Assembly: GCA_036702975.1 (NCBI GenBank)
Contig: DATNPX010000059.1
Location: forward strand, 62,001 to 126,000
Length of the DNA stretch: 64,000 nt
Direction of reading: 5' to 3'
From: DATNPX01 sp036702975
GTDB lineage: Bacteria > Cyanobacteriota > Vampirovibrionia > Obscuribacterales > Obscuribacteraceae
Made by a program: the position numbers and the translations under genes
Shown here: positions 9,101 through 17,144 of the stretch, one piece after another
How the letters are laid out: each line of letters opens with the position of its first letter
Numbering within the stretch: the stretch's first letter is position 1
Notes under the pieces: generated by a model
What the model saw: only the letters and a program-made list of their open reading frames with translations
The model's database searches: none
What the model was told of the DNA's origin: nothing

Positions 9101-9208
9101 ATGGCTGATGGCGAACCGGTATTCTTTGGAATAATCCTGTTTTTCGCAGGCATGGTAATCCTCGGAATTGCCACCAACCTGGGTATGATTCCAAACCTGA
9201 CGAATTGA
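9101..9208 (+). CDS. Very small membrane protein (35 aa)
   Basis: ATG at 9101 follows TAGGAGAATTCAATC, so a strong AGGAG is nine bases upstream. The peptide MADGEPVFFG then has one hydrophobic helix (IILFFAGMVILGIATNLG) and a short polar tail ending NLTN. It looks like a genuine single-pass small protein rather than chance, because hydrophobic span, start and ribosome-binding site agree. No family is recognised. The next gene is 62 bases downstream on the same strand. Confidence 0.55.
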   Translation: MADGEPVFFGIILFFAGMVILGIATNLGMIPNLTN

Positions 9209-9270
9209 GTTTATCTCTACATTGGACTGCTCCTCCCCAGAATGAGGGGTAGACCAAATATCTGCGAATC

Positions 9271-9738
9271 ATGCCGTTCAATGCGCCGCCATTTTGCAAG
9301 CCAGTTTGCGACGAACTGTGCAAATCGCTTAGCAAGTCTATCGCTTGGCGCAACTCTCGAATCACAGAAATTGCCCTTATTGCAATCATCATATTTACTA
9401 CAATCGGCTTATCAGGCTGCGCAGAAGAGCCAGGCGATGCAGAGCTTACCAGCCATACTCAACTCGAACTCGTAGACTGGCATGTATCCGGACTGTGGGT
9501 GATCAATTGTCCCGTCGCCTGGGTGCGCGTGGCAAATTACAATTCAGTGCCAATCAAGAACATCACGTTTCAGTACGACACCTACGACATAGACGGAAAA
9601 CATCTCGACCGCGGTACTTATACAGTCGAGGAATCAGTTGAGCCCGGTTCAGTGCGCAACTTTATTGAGTTGTACGTGGGGTTGGTCAACCTGCACAGCG
9701 ACAAACTGAGCGTCAAACTGCTGTCGGTCGGACGTTAA
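9271..9738 (+). CDS. Lipoprotein with FxLYD-like beta domain
   Basis: After an unusually long basic, Cys-containing leader of about 30 residues comes a hydrophobic helix (EIALIAIIIFTTIG) and a lipobox LSGC, with the lipidated Cys at residue 50. The mature domain has the pattern of FxLYD/DUF2393-type sandwich domains: VRVANYNSVPIKNITFQYDTYDIDG, then GTYTV-EESVEPGSVRNF. Such domains usually sit in envelope proteins of unknown function. The true start may be downstream of 9271, since signal peptides are rarely this long and no clear ribosome-binding site precedes the first ATG. Confidence 0.6.
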   Translation: MPFNAPPFCKPVCDELCKSLSKSIAWRNSRITEIALIAIIIFTTIGLSGCAEEPGDAELTSHTQLELVDWHVSGLWVINCPVAWVRVANYNSVPIKNITFQYDTYDIDGKHLDRGTYTVEESVEPGSVRNFIELYVGLVNLHSDKLSVKLLSVGR

Positions 9739-9771
9739 GTTAACCTGTTCTTATTGATTTAGCAATCGATG

Positions 9772-9939
9772 TTACTGGTGTTGGTCGGAAAGAAACGCCG
9801 ACTTCAACACGATATAAGCGACAAATCCATAGAGGACGAGGCACAAAAGCAGCGACACGATCGGCATTTTTTCATAGATCTTCGCAAACGGCTTGAAGAT
9901 AAAGTCGATTAGAAAAAGTCCTGCGGACGCCCCTGGCAT
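9772..9939 (-). CDS. Small membrane protein (55 aa)
   Basis: The start at 9939 is fixed by a strong AGGAGGAA eight bases upstream; the in-frame ATG 24 bases earlier lacks one. The peptide begins MPGASAGLFLIDFIFKPFAKIYEK, an amphipathic helix, followed by a transmembrane helix (PIVSLLLCLVLYGFVAYIVLK) and a short polar tail. The family is not recognised. It may be the first gene of a unit with the next small ORF, or independent. Confidence 0.6.
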   Translation of the reverse strand: MPGASAGLFLIDFIFKPFAKIYEKMPIVSLLLCLVLYGFVAYIVLKSAFLSDQHQ

Positions 9940-10066
9940 TGTCGTATTCCTCCTGGCAATCACAGGGATTATACGACGGCATGGTTAACAAGAAGTGAAG
10001 AGTTGCTTCACCTCAGCAAAATTTTAGTAGAGCCAAAACGGGCTGGTAATCAGCGAGTAACGATTG

Positions 10067-10198
10067 TTACTGCCGGAAATAATGAAAATGACTGCGCCAA
10101 CGTTTTGTCAAAAACGTGGGGAATAGATCGGGAACAAGTAAAAACAAGATGCCGAGGAAAAGCACGGTACAAATAAGTAATGACAGCAGCCAGACCAT
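10067..10198 (-). CDS. Possible small membrane protein (43 aa)
   Basis: ATG at 10198 is preceded by AAAGGA three bases away, which is close but usable. The peptide has an N-terminal hydrophobic helix (MVWLLSLLICTVLFLGILFL), then LVPDLFP and a basic, aromatic tail (KRWRSHFHYFRQ). The layout, helix then positive tail, is typical of small inner-membrane proteins. It is the only supportable feature in the otherwise empty 9940-10378 stretch. Confidence 0.4.
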   Translation of the reverse strand: MVWLLSLLICTVLFLGILFLLVPDLFPTFLTKRWRSHFHYFRQ

Positions 10199-10378
10199 AA
10201 ATCCTTTATCTCGAGGGGATCGCCAAAATATGTAACGGTTTAAATATTCGCTCGAGCGTGTTTAACGATGGGTTAAGTTCACGGTGCGATTGATTAAACT
10301 CGTATTATTCCGACATAAGCTGTGTTTCATTAAGCACTACGGGTAACACCACGTACATATCGTAAAGACATTTTACGT

Positions 10379-11395
10379 TTATGAATGTTCCAAATCAACA
10401 TCTATGTGGAGCACTCGATCAGGGTCATCTTCCCGCACAAGGACCGCTCCAGTAGCTGTTTTGATAGTCTCCGCATCGCCAGATAAATTCTGGGCGTTGA
10501 GATTATTTTCTTGTTGTGAAGGGCTTGGCGACCCGGCTTTAGATGGGGAGTGATTAGCGACCGGTCCACTTTGATTCCCCGAAACTGGCTCACTTGGCAG
10601 CTTTTGCTCGTCGCTTTTTTGAGTAACAGTTGGCGCAGCTTTCTCATCAATCTTTTCTTTAGGTTTAGACTGTTGACTTTTATCTTGCGCTCTCTCTTCG
10701 CTCGTTGAGGGGGCGTTACTGTCGCTACCAGGCTTGGCTGCCGGCTTTGCATCGCCCATTGCCAGGGCAAGAGCAGCTTCAGCGGTTGCTGATTTTTCGC
10801 CATCGTCACCAATGATGGTCATCGATTCTGCAGGCTGATAGGTGACATGAGTGTGAGCAGGCACCAGATCTTTCGACCCTGGTTGACTGCGAATGACTAC
10901 GTGGTTCGCGCCCTGAATTGAGGTTGCCATCAACTCTTTGGCATTTATTTCGTGCTTGCAAAACAAGAGCGTCACTTTTTCAACGCCCGGATTAGCGTCA
11001 AAAGTCAGGTAATCATCAGCAGGCAACGGATAGTCGACCTGGTGATGAAGCCGGTTGTCATCTTTCTTTTCCTCTTGTGGAAAGAGCACCGCTTGCTCGC
11101 CCTGACTTCCACTTCGCAGCACGATATAAGCAAATCCATCGACTGTGGGCTGCACATGAAAACGAATCTGATCTCCGGTTTTGAAATTTTGAGCATTGGT
11201 GACGCGAGAGACTTTTCCGCCTCGCTTCAACTCGATCCAATATCGAAGGCCTGTCTTCACCGCTGCACTTTGCGCATCATCTTCCTTCACAATGCCGGCT
11301 TGAACTGAGGCTGGCATTGCGATGTTCAAGGTTGCCAACACTGCTGATACAAGGACGGCTGCGGCGCTTACTTTTTTGATTTTGCAATTTTTCAT
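10379..11395 (-). CDS. Secreted DUF4384-like protein with Pro/Ser/Lys-rich tail
   Basis: The start at 11395 was chosen because it begins the signal peptide MKNCKIKKVSAAAVLVSAVLA with cleavage near VQA-GI; the ORF upstream has no signal features. A DUF4384-like domain covers mature residues of about 40-130: LRYWIELKR, FKTGDQIRFHVQPTVDGFAYIV and AVLFPQ are the typical blocks. In other bacteria this domain is found with caspase-like and Ser/Thr kinase proteins and handles cell-surface functions not yet defined. About 110 residues of low-complexity, charged linker follow, then a short conserved-looking end (AVLVREDDPDRVLHIDVDLEH). Confidence 0.6.
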   Translation of the reverse strand: MKNCKIKKVSAAAVLVSAVLATLNIAMPASVQAGIVKEDDAQSAAVKTGLRYWIELKRGGKVSRVTNAQNFKTGDQIRFHVQPTVDGFAYIVLRSGSQGEQAVLFPQEEKKDDNRLHHQVDYPLPADDYLTFDANPGVEKVTLLFCKHEINAKELMATSIQGANHVVIRSQPGSKDLVPAHTHVTYQPAESMTIIGDDGEKSATAEAALALAMGDAKPAAKPGSDSNAPSTSEERAQDKSQQSKPKEKIDEKAAPTVTQKSDEQKLPSEPVSGNQSGPVANHSPSKAGSPSPSQQENNLNAQNLSGDAETIKTATGAVLVREDDPDRVLHIDVDLEHS

Positions 11396-11568
11396 CGTCA
11401 ATCTTTCAACTCGGGACATCAGAAGGTGAGACAGGATTTGAAGCCTAGCGGCAACCAAATATACAACGGACGAGCTTGGCAAATTTGGAGGGATTTGGAG
11501 ACAAACTGGAGATTTGAGTTGTCCCGCCTCTTATGGCATCATAAAACTTCAACTTTTCAAGGCTGACG

Positions 11569-12429
11569 ATGCAAGAGACCATAATTGCCGGGGCCGACTA
11601 CAGCGGCGCAAAAACAGTTCCAAACGAAACCTGGCTGGCGGTGGGAACGCTGTCGCCCCTTGGTCTGGAAATTACCTCATTGAAGCAATGTGGATCGCAC
11701 AAACTGGCGTTGGAATTAAATTCCATAAAAGAATTGAGTGCAGTGGGACTGGATTTCCCTTTTTCACTGCCGGCGGAGTTTTTGGAGTATTTAGCCAAAA
11801 AGCTGGAGTGCGAGTCATTTCAATCCTGGCAAAGCATCGTCGAGAAGATCGCTTTCGTTCCATTCGAACGCTTTCTTGAACTCGTGACTGAGTTCCGGTT
11901 AGAACCCAAGCGCCTAGCAGATAAAGCTCTCAATCGGAGCGCTATTAGCCCGTTGCATCGAGGCAACCCGTCAATGGTGCAAATGACATTTCAGGGCATG
12001 AAGCTGCTTGTATCGCTCGATCCGCAAAAATTCTATGTCTTACCGTTTCAAGATCCACTGCCCACAGGCTGTGCGGTCCTGGAGACATATCCGCGCGAGA
12101 CGCTGCATTCGCTTGGATTGCCGGACACGGGATACAAAACGAAAGACGCCGACAAATCCTTTCTTATGCGCCGCGAGATTTTAAAAGGACTATTGAACAT
12201 AAGGAATGGCAAACTCGTCGGGCGCGAACTTTGTCCCTATTTGACAATGGGCAAGCTGATAGAAAAAGCCGCCGAGCACTCAGACCACGCACTAGACGCC
12301 ATTATCGCCTGCTATGCGGTGGCGGTCTGGAAGACGGCGCCACAGCTTTATAAAGACCCGTTTACGACCGAAGATCCCAACATCTTTCTGGAAGGCTGGA
12401 TCTACTCTCCGTCCTTGCTTAAAGCGTGA
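11569..12429 (+). CDS. DUF429 family protein (predicted RNase H-like fold)
   Basis: The 286-residue protein has the DUF429 blocks in order: GADYSGAK near the N-terminus (the first RNase H-fold Asp), GLDFPFSLP at about residue 62, LETYPRETL at about 172 and DHALDAIIACYAVAVW with GWIYSP at the end. Acidic residues in the first, second and last blocks could form a metal site as in RNase H-like nucleases. The substrate is unknown. It is monocistronic, followed by two tRNA genes. Confidence 0.75.
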   Translation: MQETIIAGADYSGAKTVPNETWLAVGTLSPLGLEITSLKQCGSHKLALELNSIKELSAVGLDFPFSLPAEFLEYLAKKLECESFQSWQSIVEKIAFVPFERFLELVTEFRLEPKRLADKALNRSAISPLHRGNPSMVQMTFQGMKLLVSLDPQKFYVLPFQDPLPTGCAVLETYPRETLHSLGLPDTGYKTKDADKSFLMRREILKGLLNIRNGKLVGRELCPYLTMGKLIEKAAEHSDHALDAIIACYAVAVWKTAPQLYKDPFTTEDPNIFLEGWIYSPSLLKA

Positions 12430-12620
12430 CCAGAGTTAGTGGCGTGAGCTCAGGCAAGATGATGCCAGGTGACAGTTCGTATGTTGTTGCCGGGTACATT
12501 AGATTCAGGGCAGACCAATAAGCTATAATTTGCCTTCCGTCTCGGAGCCGACTTCCGAGGCCATCGCACACTGAAAAAAAGATAAAGAGTGAATTGACTG
12601 TTTGACGGTCATTTACGTGG

Positions 12621-12693
12621 GCGCCCGTGGCTCAGTGGATAGAGCATCCGCCTTCTAAGCGGACGGTCGTTGGTTCGAATCCAACCGGGCGCG
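12621..12693 (+). tRNA. tRNA-Arg (TCT)
   Basis: A complete cloverleaf: acceptor GCGCCCG with CGGGCGC, D-arm GCTC/GAGC, anticodon loop CTTCTAA with anticodon TCT, T-arm GTTGG-TTCGAAT-CCAAC and discriminator G. The CCA end is not encoded. Confidence 0.95.
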
Positions 12694-12719
12694 CGTTATA
12701 ATCTCTGAAAGCCGTGTCT

Positions 12720-12791
12720 GGGTCATTAGCTCAACGGTAGAGCAGTTGCCTCTTAAGCAATTGGTTGATGGTTCGAATCCATCATGACCCA
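12720..12791 (+). tRNA. tRNA-Lys (CTT)
   Basis: A complete cloverleaf: acceptor GGGTCAT with ATGACCC, D-arm GCTC/GAGC, anticodon loop CTCTTAA with anticodon CTT, T-arm GATGG-TTCGAAT-CCATC and discriminator A. It is 26 bases after tRNA-Arg and probably cotranscribed with it. Confidence 0.95.
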
Positions 12792-12979
12792 AGTTTTCCA
12801 TTGTTAGTCAAGCGATTTGCACTTACTGTAGATGCACTAAGTAAGTGGTGAATTCGTGCGACTTACCGGTGTACGCAAATCGATAGCGCCACTGTATTTA
12901 GTAGCAACCCTTACTCAGAGTTGTTGGTATTGGCAGGCGACGTAAATGCGACGTGAAGGTGATCGAGCTAGTGACGGCG

Positions 12980-14680
12980 CTACTTTTTCGCAGCTTCAAC
13001 TACAACTTGCGCACCAAAAATGTCGATAAAATATTTTCTCAAGGCGTCGAAACTAATCGGCTGTGACCTGAATCCTATGTATTCATCCGGGCGAACAAGA
13101 TACAAACAGGACTGCGCCGCTCCATATTTGTGATGAAGCGTGCCATCAGAATCAACTAATACTGAATGCGCTGATTTGCATGTGCTAGCGTCTTGAGAGT
13201 TAGACACAATGACGTGACAGTTCACAAATTCGAATTGCGATTCTATTTGATGCAAAATGGAATCGATATAGCGAAGCGAATCTGAGGAATCATGCAGTCC
13301 CGCAAACAAAAGCACATTGTGATTCACACCGTGCAATTTCTCCAATAGTCTCGTCGCCGTGGATGTTTCTGTGGGCGACAATTCGCCATCGAGAGCGCGG
13401 TCGCCTGGCATCGGGCCATGATTGAAATCCAACCAGCCGGTGACAGGATGCGCGATCGCCGTCACTGGGTCCCGGTGTTGTCCGACAATAGAGCTGTGCC
13501 GGTAATTGAGTCCGATCATTGAGAGCGTCTGCAATGCTCGGTGCTGAACTACTTCCTGATCAGCCAGTAACGGCATCAAGCGATTTCGGATTCCTTGCCC
13601 AATGGCACTGCGAAGAGTGACAAGCTTGGTGACTAAATCAGTTCTCCTTAAAAGAGCTTGGCCTACCGGATGGCGTTCCAGATTGTAGGAATCAAGCAGC
13701 TTCTGCTGCGCAATTCCTTTCTCAACAAGCTCAATTTTCCAGGCGAGATTGAATGCGTCTTGCATACCAGTATTCATGCCCTGCCCGAGCGCGGGGCTAT
13801 GAACGTGCGCAGCATCGCCTAAGACGAAGCAACGACCTTTTTTGTAACTTTCGACCGAGCGATGACTGATTTTGAACCACGCAAGCCACACTGGGTCTTT
13901 CAACTTGATACCAGGATAACAACGTTTATCGACGATAGCCTGCATCTCTTCAATTGTCAGGTCACCATCGCCTTCGCCTGGCGCTCCGTCAGCGACTAAG
14001 CGATAGCGCTTATTGCCGAGCGGAAAGAAAAAGACACTTCCACCTTCACAGATGAATCCAACCAATTCATCATCAGGCTCGTTCCAATCAACGTGGCAAT
14101 CGACTGTAGCGAATGGTTGCTCATAGGCACCACCATCGAAAGTCATTCCTAGTTTGTGCCGTACGGTGCTGTGTGCACCATCACAACCTAACAACCAATA
14201 AGCTTCAACTTTCTCGGTGTCACCATTTGTATGTTTCAAATTCGCAGTGACCACATCTCCATCGTCGGTGAAATCGATAAGCTCCACACCACGTTCGATG
14301 CTTATGCCGTGCTTCGCAAGCTGTTCGGTCAGGATACGCTCGGTCTGATTCTGCGGCAACATTAGAGCATATGGATATTGCCCGCCGATTTCATCCATGG
14401 AAAGATGCACCAACTTTGTCTTTCCGCTGTAGATGTTGGTCGCGTGAATCTTGTGTCCGAGTTCGAGAAACTCCTTCTCAATACCGAGAACCTCCAACAG
14501 TTCCAACGTTCGTGCGTGAATGCCGACAGCTTTCGACTTATCAGATGGCTGTTCCAACCTATCAACAATGCGACATTTGATTCCGCGCATCGTCAGATCG
14601 AGCGCCATTGTCAAACCTATTGGACCAGCTCCGACAACCAGTGCCGAAATAGGCGCACCTGTCTTGTTCGTCATTATCAT
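12980..14680 (-). CDS. FAD-dependent aromatic monooxygenase (PHBH fold, PheA/TfdB/MhpA type)
   Basis: All three flavin motifs of class A aromatic hydroxylases are present: VVGAGPIGLTMA (GxGxxG from residue 17) with the ribose Asp at 40, CDGAHSTVR (the DG motif, about residue 165) and FVLGDAAHVHSPALGQGMNTGMQDAFNLAWK (the GD motif region, about residue 286). After residue 400 comes a thioredoxin-like C-terminal domain as in phenol hydroxylase. Enzymes of this kind use NAD(P)H and O2 to hydroxylate phenols or polyketides. No catabolic partners lie next to it, so the substrate is open. Length 566 is normal for the group. Confidence 0.8.
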   Translation of the reverse strand: MIMTNKTGAPISALVVGAGPIGLTMALDLTMRGIKCRIVDRLEQPSDKSKAVGIHARTLELLEVLGIEKEFLELGHKIHATNIYSGKTKLVHLSMDEIGGQYPYALMLPQNQTERILTEQLAKHGISIERGVELIDFTDDGDVVTANLKHTNGDTEKVEAYWLLGCDGAHSTVRHKLGMTFDGGAYEQPFATVDCHVDWNEPDDELVGFICEGGSVFFFPLGNKRYRLVADGAPGEGDGDLTIEEMQAIVDKRCYPGIKLKDPVWLAWFKISHRSVESYKKGRCFVLGDAAHVHSPALGQGMNTGMQDAFNLAWKIELVEKGIAQQKLLDSYNLERHPVGQALLRRTDLVTKLVTLRSAIGQGIRNRLMPLLADQEVVQHRALQTLSMIGLNYRHSSIVGQHRDPVTAIAHPVTGWLDFNHGPMPGDRALDGELSPTETSTATRLLEKLHGVNHNVLLFAGLHDSSDSLRYIDSILHQIESQFEFVNCHVIVSNSQDASTCKSAHSVLVDSDGTLHHKYGAAQSCLYLVRPDEYIGFRSQPISFDALRKYFIDIFGAQVVVEAAKK

Positions 14681-14761
14681 TACTCTGCGGGAAGCGACCC
14701 GACTATTCTACCGGTCTGGCGCAGAAACCGTATCGTCGATTGCGAAACTAGGTTCTAGGCT

Positions 14762-16915
14762 CTAGGCTCTCTTCCCGACAATCTCAAGCTCGATTTTGGA
14801 AGCTCCGGGCTTTGCCTGAATGTCGATTTTGGTGTCGTAATAACAACGGATCAACTCGAGCCGCTCTTGTAAATTTTGCAATCCTTTGATTCCGTTCACA
14901 CGAGGATCAACGGCTTTGCTCGATCCTTTTCCATTGTCAGTAACAGTGACGCGAAGCGTGACATCATCAACTTGTTCCAACTTCACCGACAACTTAGATG
15001 CCCGTGCATATTTTTCGATGACGTTGATCCAGTCCTGCAGAATTCTGAAAACATGAAGCTGCACTGGCTGCGGTAACACCATCACTTTGCTCGGGCACTG
15101 AGTATCGCAATACATTCCTGAGCGTTTACCAACGCGAGCCACTACATCTTGCACCGCTTGTTCGAGACCGCGTTCATGCAGCTGTTTCGGCACAAAGTCG
15201 TTACAGATCTCGCCCATTTGAAGCATGATATTGTCGACGATTTCAATACTCTGTTCTGTCGACATTTTGTCATCGCCTGCAAGGTATCGCTTCAGCATTT
15301 GCAACTCAGCGACGATGGTGTCATTCAACTCCCGCGCCAGCCGATGCTTCAACTCTTCTTGCTCGCTGATTAGGCGAAATGCGAGATTCTCTTTCTGTTG
15401 CAGCAAAGTCTGCAGAACAGTCTTGAGATCGGCAGAGTCAGATGCACCAAAGGCACGAATCACTTTACCAAGTTCTTCGTCAACCAAATCGCTTGTTGCT
15501 TCAACACCGCTCTTTCCATTACGAGATGCTGTGTGGAGATCGCGCACCATTCGCGCCGCTTCGTTGATGCTCATGAGCTGACTGTTCACAGCCTTTTGCA
15601 TCTTAAGCGCATGTTCCAAAACCGACTCTGATAAGACACCTGTTTCGACAAGTATGCGTCCGATCTGTTCTTTGCGCGTCAAGCTCGATTCAACAGCAGA
15701 TAGCAGATCGATTTCGGAAATAATGCCGGCTAAGATCAGCAGCTCGCCTAATCGAACAGTGTTCTCTTTTGCGCCTTTTAGACGTCCATCTTGCTGCAAC
15801 CACTCGTGCACTGTGGTGCCCATAGAAGCGGCGTTAAAAATCGATTTCGTGGCTTCTTCGCGACTAATCTTGTCTTCGCGCAGAAGTACCTGCACGCTGA
15901 GCGCAACATAAGCAACGAGTTCCGGCACCATCTTGCGCAGCACAAGCACGCGGCCAAGCGGCAAACCGCTGGCGAAAGAGACCTCGGTCGCTTCGTGTAA
16001 TTGATCGGCAGTGAGGGCTCCCGCATCGAGCAAGAGTTGCCCAAGCCTGTTCGTAATTTCGTAGTAGGATGGATACCAACCGCGCTCAGTAAGCGCGGCT
16101 TCGAAGGTCATGTCTTTTTCCATGCACAATCGAATTGCACTGACTGCGAGTTGAAAGTGCAGCTGTTTATCTCTGATCAACGATTGCGCAGTCACAGCAG
16201 CGCGTACTATCGATTCGGTCACCAGGCTCGACTCAACAAGCACGCGCCCAATCGGCAAACTGGTTTGCTTGCATACGGGCATCAACCGCAACAGATCTTC
16301 TCTCTGAATAATGCCGGCGGCAACAAGCACATCACCGATCAATAAATTGGCGCTCTGGGTGGGCTCCTGGTCTAAGTTGCCGCGTTCGCTTTTCTGCTTG
16401 TCCAATACACGCAGGCGCTCAGCTTCATGCGGATCGTATGGTTCTTCAGGAACTGCGACGCGTTGCGAAGTGTCGGAGAGTGCCTTATTGCGTAGCTTTG
16501 TCCATCCAGTTGCCCCCCTTTCATCGGCCGCAGGGGTCGAAGCCGGAGCCACGGACGCAGACTTTGGATTGCGCGTACCAGATTTGAATTGAAGATCATC
16601 GACGGCATCCTGCGGCGTGCCACCGCAGTGCGAGACGATTAAATTGTGCACGAGCGCTACGTCGCCTGTAGCGTGAGCTGCGACTACGCGGTTGTTGTGT
16701 CCGGCATGCAGCACCCAACGGGGTTCGCCGCCCTTATCAGGGAAAGAGACACTAACACTGTAAGCAGAGCCGCCATCATCCAACCACGGTTGAGAGACAG
16801 TGGAAGAGGTCTTTTGCTGGGCAACCCTCATTGCACTCACCAGGTCTTCTAAGGACGGCGAACGCTTCAAAGATGGCAATTTGACGATACTGTTCGGCTT
16901 TTTAAATGGCGGCAT
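14762..16915 (-). CDS. MshEN-repeat protein with NarL-type histidine kinase module lacking the phosphoacceptor His
   Basis: The cytoplasmic 717-residue protein has a variable N-terminus, then three GspE_N/MshEN-like repeats (about residues 192-245, 290-345 and 388-440), each with the rhythm LGxLLxxAGxxxxxxLxxA then LGRxLVxxGxL. In MshE this fold binds cyclic di-GMP. A two-helix dimerisation region follows (EEELKHRLARELNDTIVAELQ). It matches HisKA_3 except that the His of the ELHD motif is Asn531 (codon AAT at 15323-15325). The ATPase end keeps the N-box Asn (WINVIEKYARAS), DNGKG and GLQNLQERL. It is therefore a sensor protein that can probably bind ATP but cannot phosphorylate itself at the usual site. 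No response regulator gene is adjacent. Confidence 0.75.
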   Translation of the reverse strand: MPPFKKPNSIVKLPSLKRSPSLEDLVSAMRVAQQKTSSTVSQPWLDDGGSAYSVSVSFPDKGGEPRWVLHAGHNNRVVAAHATGDVALVHNLIVSHCGGTPQDAVDDLQFKSGTRNPKSASVAPASTPAADERGATGWTKLRNKALSDTSQRVAVPEEPYDPHEAERLRVLDKQKSERGNLDQEPTQSANLLIGDVLVAAGIIQREDLLRLMPVCKQTSLPIGRVLVESSLVTESIVRAAVTAQSLIRDKQLHFQLAVSAIRLCMEKDMTFEAALTERGWYPSYYEITNRLGQLLLDAGALTADQLHEATEVSFASGLPLGRVLVLRKMVPELVAYVALSVQVLLREDKISREEATKSIFNAASMGTTVHEWLQQDGRLKGAKENTVRLGELLILAGIISEIDLLSAVESSLTRKEQIGRILVETGVLSESVLEHALKMQKAVNSQLMSINEAARMVRDLHTASRNGKSGVEATSDLVDEELGKVIRAFGASDSADLKTVLQTLLQQKENLAFRLISEQEELKHRLARELNDTIVAELQMLKRYLAGDDKMSTEQSIEIVDNIMLQMGEICNDFVPKQLHERGLEQAVQDVVARVGKRSGMYCDTQCPSKVMVLPQPVQLHVFRILQDWINVIEKYARASKLSVKLEQVDDVTLRVTVTDNGKGSSKAVDPRVNGIKGLQNLQERLELIRCYYDTKIDIQAKPGASKIELEIVGKRA

Positions 16916-17144
16916 TTTACAATCTGCTGACCATGATTCCCCCCCGTCCCCCAGAACATAGTACCCAAATCACGAGGTATCATGACCGATTTTGGTAAAA
17001 TTCGGATTCTCCAGAGGCGAAAAGCACCAGTAGATTGGGCTTTCACAAATTCGCACCGGGGTCTGGCCGCTGGCAGACGGTCCCGCAGACGAACTGCGCA
17101 ACTTGTTCCAGCACGCCCCCGGGGGATCGAATTGGATGACTCTT

